Shown here piece by piece: positions 1-5,979 of a DNA stretch of 5,979 bases (position 1 is its first letter; each line of letters starts with the position of its first letter). Made by a program: the position numbers and the translations under genes. The stretch comes from Alphaproteobacteria bacterium. GTDB lineage: Bacteria > Pseudomonadota > Alphaproteobacteria > Micropepsales > Micropepsaceae. Below the pieces are notes generated by a model. It did not search any database. It had not been told where the DNA came from and was given only the letters and a program-made list of their open reading frames with translations. The stretch lies in assembly GCA_028869355.1 (NCBI GenBank), contig JAGWSK010000209.1, forward strand, positions 1 to 5,979. The letters are read 5' to 3'.

Positions 1-1378
1 CAAGCCCGACGCCGGCCAATTCACCGCGCGCACGCCGGCGCTGGGCGTCGAGCTGTGCGTTGGTCCAGTCGAACTTCGCCAGCGCCTTATCGAGCAAACA
101 TGCGTAATCGCCGGAATCCAGGACCATGTCCGTGCCCAGCGCGCGCAAGCCCCGGTCAAACGGCATTTCACTTTTGGCGATGAAATTGCGGCGCCGCAAT
201 TCCGCCCGGTCGATTCCGAGCCGGGCGGCCACCGCATCCATGAGACGCTCACGGACAAACGCGCCCTCATAGCGTCCGGGAGACCGGTATGTCGCCGCCG
301 GGGTTTTGTTGGTCAGGCGGAAATGGCCGGTGCTACGATAGGCAGGAATCCGGTACGGCACCGTCAGCATGCTGCTGGTCAATTCCGCCACGCGTGCGGC
401 ATGGGTGCGGACATAACCGCCCTGGGAATGGAAGAACTCATCCTCGAGCGCCGAGACATATCCGCTGCCATTGAAGGCGGCGCGCACATGGTGCCGCTGT
501 TCGCGCGAATGATTGGCGGCCATGAGATGCTCGCGGCGGTCCTCGATCCATTTCACCGGAACGCCAAAGCGCAGTGCTGCCGCAGAGACCAGGACGTCTT
601 CCGGATAAAGCTCACCGCGGATACCGAATCCGCCGCCGGTATGGCCTTCCTTGAGGTGAACCGATTTCGGTTTGCGGCCGAGAATGCGTGCGAGATTGTC
701 ACGCGTGCGATGCGGTACCTTCGCGGCGCCAAACAATTCCAGCACGTCGCGCGCCGGATCAAAGCGCGCGAGCGCGCCGCGGGTCTCCAGCGGCACGCCC
801 GAATGGCGGCCTATGCCGAGCTCCAGTCCGATTGTCTGCTCCGCGTCCGCCAGTGCCGCACCGGCATCACCATAATGATCGCGCAGGATCATCGCTTCGG
901 TGCTGAGTCCCGGCGCAAATGCGCCCGGTGCCGCTTCGGCGGACAACAGGGCGGGTTTGTCCTCGAACTCGACCGAAACCAGAGCCGCCGCATCCTCTGC
1001 GATATAGGGGTCGCGCGCGAAAACCGCCGCAACCGGCTCTCCCACGTAGCGCACATGATCCTGTGCCAGCACGGGCTGCCGGTACGGCTTGAGCGCCTCC
1101 GCCGCGGCGTCACGAAAATCGATTGGCGGCAGATGACGGACATCTACTCCGGTCCAGATGGCGAATACGCCGGCAACGGCGCGTGCTGCGTCGCAATCGA
1201 TCTGCGTGATCCGGCCATGCGCAACCGGCGCGCGCACAATCCGCATATGCAGTTGCCCCGGCAGGTTGATGTCATCGGCAAACCGCCCGCGCCCGCGCAG
1301 CAGGATTTCGTCCTCGATACGGAGAACGGAACGGCCGATGACGCGGCTTTTGCGTTCGGCATCGGGAAATCGCGTCAT
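1..1378 (-). CDS. Molybdopterin-binding (large, CoxL/XdhB-like) subunit of a xanthine dehydrogenase-family hydroxylase, 3' end cut by window edge
   Basis: The minus strand reads open without a stop from ATG at 1378-1376 to base 1, giving 459 codons; the family is usually about 750-800 residues, so the C-terminal part lies outside. The N-terminus reads VIGRSVLRIED then LLRGRGRFADDI (residues 13-36), the standard opening of aerobic CO dehydrogenase/xanthine dehydrogenase large subunits. VGEPVAAVFARDPYIAEDAA follows, ending the a/b-hammerhead domain. The Mo-cofactor loop is GGGFG at residues 248-252, followed by PEDVL and VKWIEDRREH. The substrate-pocket segment is YRSPGR at 364-369, so Ser366 stands where true CO dehydrogenases have the cofactor-bound Cys of their YRCSFR loop; this argues for a hydroxylase of an organic substrate. 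No signal peptide is seen, so it should be cytoplasmic. The start is firm: an in-frame TGA lies upstream at 1432-1430 with no ATG, GTG or TTG between, although no good Shine-Dalgarno precedes it. It is divergent from the decarboxylase operon. The catalytic Glu near the C-terminus is not visible, and the substrate is unknown. Confidence 0.93.
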   Translation of the reverse strand, partial: MTRFPDAERKSRVIGRSVLRIEDEILLRGRGRFADDINLPGQLHMRIVRAPVAHGRITQIDCDAARAVAGVFAIWTGVDVRHLPPIDFRDAAAEALKPYRQPVLAQDHVRYVGEPVAAVFARDPYIAEDAAALVSVEFEDKPALLSAEAAPGAFAPGLSTEAMILRDHYGDAGAALADAEQTIGLELGIGRHSGVPLETRGALARFDPARDVLELFGAAKVPHRTRDNLARILGRKPKSVHLKEGHTGGGFGIRGELYPEDVLVSAAALRFGVPVKWIEDRREHLMAANHSREQRHHVRAAFNGSGYVSALEDEFFHSQGGYVRTHAARVAELTSSMLTVPYRIPAYRSTGHFRLTNKTPAATYRSPGRYEGAFVRERLMDAVAARLGIDRAELRRRNFIAKSEMPFDRGLRALGTDMVLDSGDYACLLDKALAKFDWTNAQLDAQRRRARGELAGVGL

Positions 1379-1411
1379 GCGGACCAGATACGGTGGATAA
1401 GGGCTTTTTCG

Positions 1412-1440
1412 CTGTACTACGCCCGGTGATCACCTACAAT
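1412..1440 (+). promoter_or_regulatory. Possible promoter of the decarboxylase operon
   Basis: TACAAT at 1435-1440 matches five of six bases of the sigma-70 -10 consensus. It would start transcription near 1447, leaving a leader of about 36 bases before the TTG start at 1483. The hexamer 17 bases upstream, CTGTAC at 1412-1417, is a poor -35 match, so the promoter may be weak or activator-dependent. The call rests on the -10 box and on position only. Confidence 0.35.
1425..1434. promoter_or_regulatory. Perfect 10-bp palindrome, candidate operator in the divergent intergenic region
   Basis: GGTGATCACC is its own reverse complement and sits directly against the TACAAT box, between two divergently transcribed genes. 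A GGT-N4-ACC dyad is broadly the kind of site bound by dimeric helix-turn-helix repressors such as GntR-type regulators, but no regulator gene is in the window and the symmetry does not extend outward. A 10-bp perfect palindrome is expected by chance about once per kilobase, so placement rather than rarity supports it. Confidence 0.35.
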
Positions 1441-1471
1441 CATGCGGCGCTCAGCGCAAAATCGGACATAC

Positions 1472-1477
1472 GGAGGA
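1472..1477 (+). promoter_or_regulatory. Strong Shine-Dalgarno site fixing the TTG start of the UbiD-family gene
   Basis: GGAGGA lies six bases before TTG at 1483 (the core GGAGG ends at 1476). It is the best ribosome-binding sequence in the window. It sets the start at 1483 in preference to the upstream in-frame GTG at 1393, which has no comparable site. Confidence 0.75.
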
Positions 1478-1482
1478 GAGGC

Positions 1483-2955
1483 TTGGCCCGGGCAGTCAGT
1501 GAGGCGAATTTAAAACTGGTCCAGACCGGCTATGGCGGATTGCGCGGCTGGATCGACCAGGTCGAGCGCATGGGCGAATTGAAGCGCGTGAACGGCGCCA
1601 GTTGGGACACCGAGATGGGCGCCATCACCCATATGCTGACCGAGCACAGCCACGGCACCGCGCCCGCGCTGCTGTTCGACAACGTTCCGGGATATCCCGC
1701 CGGCTATCGCACCCTGTACGGCCATTTCTCTTCCGTGCGGCGGGTCGCGCTGACCCTTGGGCTGCCGCAGGAACGCGAGCGCAAGGTCGATATCGTCAAA
1801 CAATATTACGAGCGGATTCAGACCATGAAGCCGCTGCCGCCGCGCTACGTCAAAACCGGTCCGGTGATGGAGAATGTCATCGAGGGCAACGATATCGACG
1901 TGCTGAAATTTCCGGTGCCGCGCCACCATGAACTCGACAAGGCGCGCTATATCGGCACGGCCAATTGCGTTATCACCCAGGACCCGGATGCCGGCTGGTT
2001 CAATCTCGGCTGCTATCGCAACCAGGTCTATGACGGAAAGACCATCGGCTGTCAGATCACCGAGGGAAAGCACGGGCGCATTCATCGCGACAAATATTTC
2101 GAACGCGGCGAGAAGATGAAAGTCGTGGTTCTGGTCGGCCAGGATCCGCTGTTGTTCATGCTGGCGGCCAGCCCATTGCCCGAAGGAGTCAGTGAACTCG
2201 ATTTCGCCGGAGGTCTGCGCGGCGAGTCGATCGAAGTCATCCGGGGTCCCTATACCGGTTTTCCCATTCCTGCCGATGCCGAAATCGCCATTGAAGCCGA
2301 AGCCGTTCCTGGACGGTCGCGTGAAGAGGGCCCGTTCGGCGAATGGATGGGCTATTACTCCGACGATACGGTCCCGCGGCCATATCTCGACATCAAGACC
2401 ATCCTTCACCGCAACGATCCGATCCTGACCTGCGCACCGCAGCACAAGCCGGTGGATGAGACCGGATTGCTGAAGGGCATCGCCGGCGCAGCGCAGATCT
2501 GGCGGGCGCTCGAAGCCTGCGGGATTCCCGATGTCCTGGGTGTGTGGAATCATGAAGCCGGTCCGGCAACACGGTTCACCGCGATTCAGATCAAGCAGCG
2601 CTATCCGGGACATTCGCGCAATGCGCTGCATGTCGCCTGTTCATGCCAGGGCGGCGCCTATGCTGGAAAATGGACCGTCGTCGTTGATGAAGATATCGAT
2701 GCCGGCGATCTCGATCAGGTGCTGTGGGCGATGTCCACACGCTTCGATCCAGTGACCGACGTCGATATTGTGCAGAAGGCCTGGGCATCCAAGCGTGACC
2801 CGCTTTACCTGCCCGGCAATTTCAACAACCGCATACTGATCGATGCCTGCATTCCCTATGACAAATATCTCAAAGGGACTTTCCCGCCGGTGGTCGATGT
2901 CAGTGCAAAACTGCGGTCGGACATCAAAGCCAAATTCCCGCAGTTGTTCGACTGA
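1483..2955 (+). CDS. UbiD-family (prenylated-FMN-dependent) decarboxylase
   Basis: Predicted length is 490 residues, the usual UbiD size, with TTG start chosen because of the GGAGGA site just upstream. The family reversibly decarboxylates aromatic, heteroaromatic or alpha,beta-unsaturated acids using prenylated FMN, Mn2+ and K+. Key positions match the family pattern as recalled from fungal Fdc1 and E. coli UbiD. NLGCYRNQ carries metal ligand Asn174 and catalytic Arg179; GKHGR carries His197; VSELDFAGGLRG carries metal-ligand Glu238. EGPFGEWMGYY carries the catalytic pair Glu282 and Glu287, five residues apart as in Fdc1. IKQRYPGHSRNAL corresponds to the conserved IKKQYAGHAKR region of UbiD. 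The N-terminus, WIDQVERMGELKRV, is typical of the catabolic UbiD branch. All catalytic residues are present, so it should be active if UbiX supplies cofactor; no ubiX is in the window. It is first in an operon with a solute-binding protein (4-base gap) and a molybdenum hydroxylase subunit, which argues for catabolism rather than ubiquinone synthesis. Substrate not determinable. Confidence 0.95.
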   Translation: MARAVSEANLKLVQTGYGGLRGWIDQVERMGELKRVNGASWDTEMGAITHMLTEHSHGTAPALLFDNVPGYPAGYRTLYGHFSSVRRVALTLGLPQERERKVDIVKQYYERIQTMKPLPPRYVKTGPVMENVIEGNDIDVLKFPVPRHHELDKARYIGTANCVITQDPDAGWFNLGCYRNQVYDGKTIGCQITEGKHGRIHRDKYFERGEKMKVVVLVGQDPLLFMLAASPLPEGVSELDFAGGLRGESIEVIRGPYTGFPIPADAEIAIEAEAVPGRSREEGPFGEWMGYYSDDTVPRPYLDIKTILHRNDPILTCAPQHKPVDETGLLKGIAGAAQIWRALEACGIPDVLGVWNHEAGPATRFTAIQIKQRYPGHSRNALHVACSCQGGAYAGKWTVVVDEDIDAGDLDQVLWAMSTRFDPVTDVDIVQKAWASKRDPLYLPGNFNNRILIDACIPYDKYLKGTFPPVVDVSAKLRSDIKAKFPQLFD

Positions 2956-2959
2956 TGAG

Positions 2960-3976
2960 ATGAAAACCGCGCTGGCCCGCTGCATGTTTGGCACCGCTGT
3001 GCTGGCGATGACCGGGGCAGCGGCACATGCGGCAACGTCCGCGGAGTTCTACAGAGGCCGCACCATGCCGGTGATCATCGGCTATTCGGCCGGCGGCGGT
3101 TACGATCTCTATGCCCGTGTGCTGGCGCAGTATATGGGACGCCATATCCCCGGCAATCCGACCCTGATTCCGCAAAACATGCCCGGCGCGGGCAGCATCA
3201 GGGCGGCGCTCTATCTGTACACCGCCGCGCCGAAAGACGGCAGCGTGATTGGCACATTTGCGCGTGGCATGGCCAGCACGGCCCTGATCGGCGAAGCCAA
3301 ACTGGATGCGCGCAAATTCGCCTGGCTTGGCAGCGTCACCAAAGATACCAGCGTGTGCATCAGCTGGAACACATCGCCGATCAAGACCTGGAATGACGCG
3401 ATGACGCACCAGTTCACGGCCGGTGGTGAGGGCGCGGCCGGCGATCCCGACATTTTTGCCAAGCTCTACAAGAATGTATTCGGCGTCAAAATCCGGCTGG
3501 CGACCGGATTTCCCGGTACAACCGATATCACGCTGGCCATGCAACGCGGCGAAGTGGATGGGCTGTGCGGCATCTCCTGGAGCACGATCAAAGCCCGCTA
3601 TCCCGAATGGGTGAAGGGCAATAAAATCCGCATCCTGCTGCAGGCAGCGCCGAAGCGCGATCCGGAATTGCCCAGTGTGCCGATGGCGGCGGATTACGCA
3701 CATACGGCGGAGCAAAAGCAGATTCTGGACATGGTGATTGCCAATGAACAGCTGGCACGCCCGTTTGTCGCGCCACCCGGAATCCCCGCCGGGCGCGAAG
3801 CAGTGTTGCGCAAGGCATTCGACGATACGATGAAGGATCCCGCCTTTCTTGCCGATGCCAGAAAAACAATGATCGACATCAATCCGGTCAGCGGTCCCGA
3901 AGTGGACGCGATTGTCGCCGGACTTTACGCGACACCGAAGGACGTGGTCCAGAAAGCCATGCGGGCAATCAATTGA
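2960..3976 (+). CDS. Tripartite tricarboxylate transporter (Bug/TctC-type) periplasmic solute-binding protein
   Basis: The protein has 338 residues, normal for the family. A Sec signal peptide fills residues 1-24: basic Lys2 and Arg7, a hydrophobic core, and an AHA cleavage motif before Ala25. The mature N-terminus has FYRGRTMPVIIGYSAGGG followed by YDLYAR (49-53 region) and IPGNP (63-67), then QNMPGAGS (72-79). These are hallmarks of Bug proteins, in which the first two loops cradle a ligand carboxylate. MQRGEVDGLCG (194-204) is another family signature. Cys133 and Cys203, each in a C-x-I-S-W or C-I-S-W context, are the only obvious mature cysteines and could pair, which is speculative. The start ATG at 2960 gives the signal peptide right at the N-terminus; extension upstream would only add residues overlapping the decarboxylase gene. 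Four bases separate it from the upstream stop, and its own stop overlaps the next gene. Bug proteins bind small organic acids, often aromatic or dicarboxylic; no TctA/TctB membrane genes are in the window. Confidence 0.93.
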   Translation: MKTALARCMFGTAVLAMTGAAAHAATSAEFYRGRTMPVIIGYSAGGGYDLYARVLAQYMGRHIPGNPTLIPQNMPGAGSIRAALYLYTAAPKDGSVIGTFARGMASTALIGEAKLDARKFAWLGSVTKDTSVCISWNTSPIKTWNDAMTHQFTAGGEGAAGDPDIFAKLYKNVFGVKIRLATGFPGTTDITLAMQRGEVDGLCGISWSTIKARYPEWVKGNKIRILLQAAPKRDPELPSVPMAADYAHTAEQKQILDMVIANEQLARPFVAPPGIPAGREAVLRKAFDDTMKDPAFLADARKTMIDINPVSGPEVDAIVAGLYATPKDVVQKAMRAIN

Positions 3977-5979
3977 GTTCATTGATTGGATCGCGTCATC
4001 GCCGGCTTGAGGACAAGCGCCTGCTGACAGGCCGGGGGCGCTATATCGACGACATCCGGATTCCCGGCCTGCTGCACGCGGCCTTTCTGCGCAGTCCACA
4101 TCCTCATGCCGCGATCGTGCGCATCGACAAATCCTCCGCGGAGCGGCTGCCGGGTGTCCACGCCGTGCTGTCGCTCAACGATCTTGAACCGGTGCTGGCG
4201 AAAAAACGCATGGTGCGCCAGCCCGGTCAGGGCGGACAGCCGCGCGATCAGATGTGGCCGCATGCGCTGGCCAATGGCGAAACCGCTTTTGTCGGCGAAG
4301 CGATTGCCGTGGTGATTGCGGAAACCCGCTACATCGCCGAAGACGCCGCGGCGAAGATCGAAGTGGAATACGAACCGCTTCCGGTGGTCAGCGATGTTCG
4401 CGCTGCGGCAGTGCCCACTGCACCCGTCGCGCGCCGCGAGCTGAAATCGAACATCGTCAGCACGCTGAAAGTCGGCTATGGCGATGCCGACGCGGCGTTC
4501 CGAAACGCTGCCCATATCATCCGCCAGGATTTCTTTATCCACCGCGGCAGCGCCCATTCCCTGGAAACCCGAGGCTGCGTCGCCGAATATGTTTCGGCCA
4601 CCGACGGACTGACATTCTGGGCATCTACCCAGAAGGCGCATGACCTCTGCCAGAATTTGAGCACATTCCTCCGTGTCGATGAAACGGCGATGCGGGTCAT
4701 TGCGCCGGATATCGGCGGCGGATTCGGCCCCAAACTTTGTGTCTATCCCGAAGATGTCGCAGTCGCCGCGGCGGCAAAACTGCTGAAGCGCCCGCTGAAA
4801 TGGATCGAAGACCGGCGCGAATATTTTGTTGCGGCGGTTCAGGAGCGTGACCAGTACTGGAATGTGGAAATCGCGCTCGATCACGGCGGCGGCATTCTCG
4901 GCATACGCGGCCGGCTGATCCACGATCTCGGCGCCTATGCGCTGCAGGATGTGAATCTTCCCTACAACTCGGCATCGGCCCTCACCGGATCATATATCGT
5001 TCCGGCGCTGGCGATGGATGTCACTGTCGCATACACCAATAAAGCGCCGACATCTTCGGTGCGCGGCGCCGGTTATCCGCAGGCGACATTTGTCATCGAG
5101 CGCTTGCTCGACCTCGCAGCGCGTGAGCTGAATCTCGATCCGGCCGAGCTGCGCCTGCGGAATCTGATCCCCGCGGACAAGATGCCGTACGAAATTCCGC
5201 TCAAGGCACGTTCCGGCACGTCCATCGTTTTCGACAGCGGCGATTATCCGAAAACGCAAGGAGATTTGCTCGACCGCGCCGGATGGCATGAATTCCGGCT
5301 GCGGCAGCGCGAAGCGCGCGAATGCGGCCGGTATATCGGAATGGGTTTTGCGCATGGGTTGAAGGGGACCGGGCGCGGGCCATTCGAAATGGCTTTGGTC
5401 CGCGTCAGCGGTAACGGCCGTGTTTCGATATTGACCGGCGCATCGGCCATGGGTCAGGGCTTTGCAACCGCGATGGCGCAGATCTGTGCCGGCGAACTCG
5501 GCCTCAGGCCCGAAGACGTCACGGTCGTGGCCGGCGATTCGGCAGCGGTCCCGGCGGGCCTTGGCGGATTTGCCAGCCGACAGACGGTGATGGCGGGCAG
5601 TTCGGTGTTGCAGGCGGCGCGTGAAGTTGCGCAGAAATCCAAGGATCTCGCCGGCATGCTGATGCAGCTTCCCGCGTCCGAGCTGGAACTGCAGGGCGGC
5701 TCCGTGCGCGCCAAATCCGATCCGTCGCGCGCGATCAGTCTTGGCGAACTCGCGCGACAGCTCCGCGGCGGTCCCGGCTATGGTTTTCCTCCCGGTTTCA
5801 CGCCGGGGCTCGAGGCCACGGCGGCATTCCGTCAGGACCATATGGCCTATGCCAATGTCTGCCATGCTGCCGAAGTCGAGGTCGATATCGAGACTGGCGG
5901 CGTGGAAATTCTGCGCTATGTCGCGCTGCACGATCATGGCGTGCAGATCAATCCCATGATCGTCGACGGCCAGACGCGC
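3973..5979 (+). CDS. Second molybdopterin-binding large subunit (CoxL/XdhB-like), 3' end cut by window edge
   Basis: The frame is open for 669 codons to the window end; about 100 residues are probably missing. The start is taken as TTG at 3973, overlapping the preceding TGA as TTGA, which suggests translational coupling; TTG at 3982 is the alternative and neither has a strong Shine-Dalgarno. The N-terminus reads SLIGSRHRRLED and LLTGRGRYIDDI, typical of the family. VGEAIAVVIAETRYIAEDAA ends the first domain. The Mo-cofactor loop GGGFG is at residues 248-252, followed by PEDVAVAAAA and LKWIEDRREY. The substrate-pocket loop is SVRGAGYPQA: Arg364 aligns with the pocket Arg of xanthine dehydrogenases, and Gly365 stands where CO dehydrogenase has its catalytic Cys, so this is not a CO dehydrogenase. 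SAMGQG (491-496) is the second cofactor-binding loop. The catalytic Glu motif should lie past the edge. No signal peptide, so cytoplasmic. It is a distant paralogue of the minus-strand gene at the left, not a recent copy. Its FeS and FAD partner genes may follow downstream. Substrate unknown. Confidence 0.94.
   Translation, partial: MSSLIGSRHRRLEDKRLLTGRGRYIDDIRIPGLLHAAFLRSPHPHAAIVRIDKSSAERLPGVHAVLSLNDLEPVLAKKRMVRQPGQGGQPRDQMWPHALANGETAFVGEAIAVVIAETRYIAEDAAAKIEVEYEPLPVVSDVRAAAVPTAPVARRELKSNIVSTLKVGYGDADAAFRNAAHIIRQDFFIHRGSAHSLETRGCVAEYVSATDGLTFWASTQKAHDLCQNLSTFLRVDETAMRVIAPDIGGGFGPKLCVYPEDVAVAAAAKLLKRPLKWIEDRREYFVAAVQERDQYWNVEIALDHGGGILGIRGRLIHDLGAYALQDVNLPYNSASALTGSYIVPALAMDVTVAYTNKAPTSSVRGAGYPQATFVIERLLDLAARELNLDPAELRLRNLIPADKMPYEIPLKARSGTSIVFDSGDYPKTQGDLLDRAGWHEFRLRQREARECGRYIGMGFAHGLKGTGRGPFEMALVRVSGNGRVSILTGASAMGQGFATAMAQICAGELGLRPEDVTVVAGDSAAVPAGLGGFASRQTVMAGSSVLQAAREVAQKSKDLAGMLMQLPASELELQGGSVRAKSDPSRAISLGELARQLRGGPGYGFPPGFTPGLEATAAFRQDHMAYANVCHAAEVEVDIETGGVEILRYVALHDHGVQINPMIVDGQTR

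Noticed and set aside
323..1429. 368-codon plus-strand open frame opposite the left hydroxylase gene
   Set aside because: It is antisense in exact codon register to the real gene. Antisense stops in this register need TTA, CTA or TCA sense codons, which are rare at this GC content. The translation is low-complexity Arg/Ala/His-rich with no recognisable domain.
1411..1439. Minus-strand promoter TTGTAG - 17 bases - TACAGC for the left hydroxylase gene
   Set aside because: The spacing is ideal but both hexamers are weak matches and it overlaps the better plus-strand -10 box; not enough to call.
1393..1482. Upstream GTG start for the decarboxylase
   Set aside because: No Shine-Dalgarno, it would run through the candidate operator and promoter, and the added 30 residues do not resemble the family N-terminus; TTG at 1483 has a strong ribosome-binding site.
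1510..2631. 373-codon minus-strand open frame opposite the decarboxylase gene
   Set aside because: Same codon-register antisense effect; the sense strand carries a complete UbiD-family protein with all catalytic residues.
2960..2985. Cys8 of the binding protein as a lipoprotein attachment site
   Set aside because: The preceding residues are LAR, which breaks the lipobox, and the Cys precedes rather than follows the hydrophobic core; a normal AHA signal-peptidase I site is present.
2924..4099. 391-codon minus-strand open frame opposite the binding-protein gene
   Set aside because: In register with the sense codons and spans two sense genes; no domain recognised.
3979..5937. Two long minus-strand open frames (3979-4923 and 4990-5937) in the same frame opposite the second hydroxylase gene
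   Set aside because: Also register-aligned shadows, explained by avoidance of TTA, CTA and TCA codons in the sense gene rather than by an antisense protein.
1..5979. Annotation of the two large subunits as carbon monoxide dehydrogenase
   Set aside because: Neither has the Cys-containing YRCSFR active-site loop of form I CO dehydrogenase; Ser366 and Gly365 occupy that position.
1..5979. Recent duplication of the hydroxylase gene giving an inverted repeat
   Set aside because: The two proteins share family motifs (GGGFG at the same residue number, KWIEDRRE) but differ through most of their length; no long nucleotide identity is seen.

Overview
The window is a compact, GC-rich (roughly 60% GC by eye), fully bacterial catabolic locus. 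Gene style and content (a tripartite-tricarboxylate-transporter/Bug-type binding protein, a UbiD-family decarboxylase, and CoxL-like molybdenum hydroxylase subunits) suggest a proteobacterium. An alphaproteobacterium of Rhizobiales type or a betaproteobacterium fits best, but the sequence alone does not settle this.

Layout: the first 1378 bases are the 5' part of a minus-strand gene for a molybdopterin-binding (large) subunit of a xanthine dehydrogenase/CO dehydrogenase-like hydroxylase; its 3' end runs off the left edge. A 104-base divergent intergenic region (1379-1482) follows. It holds a perfect 10-bp palindrome (1425-1434), a directly abutting TACAAT -10-like box (1435-1440), and a strong Shine-Dalgarno sequence for the next gene. 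Three plus-strand genes then form one tight unit: a UbiD-family decarboxylase (1483-2955, TTG start), a periplasmic Bug/TctC-type solute-binding protein (2960-3976, 4-base gap) and a second, clearly different molybdopterin-binding large subunit (3973 to the right edge, TTG start overlapping the preceding stop).

Working model (inference): the binding protein captures an organic acid in the periplasm. In the cytoplasm a molybdenum hydroxylase (or two) adds oxygen from water to a ring or aldehyde carbon, and the UbiD enzyme, using prenylated FMN, removes or adds a carboxyl group on an aromatic, heteroaromatic or enoic acid. The pairing recalls the furan-acid pathway, where a UbiD-type furandicarboxylate decarboxylase works with a Mo-dependent 2-furoyl-CoA dehydrogenase, but the substrate here cannot be read from the sequence. 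The iron-sulfur and FAD subunits of the hydroxylases, the UbiX prenyltransferase, the transporter membrane subunits and a regulator are not in the window.

No RNA genes, mobile elements, CRISPR arrays or long repeats were recognised.
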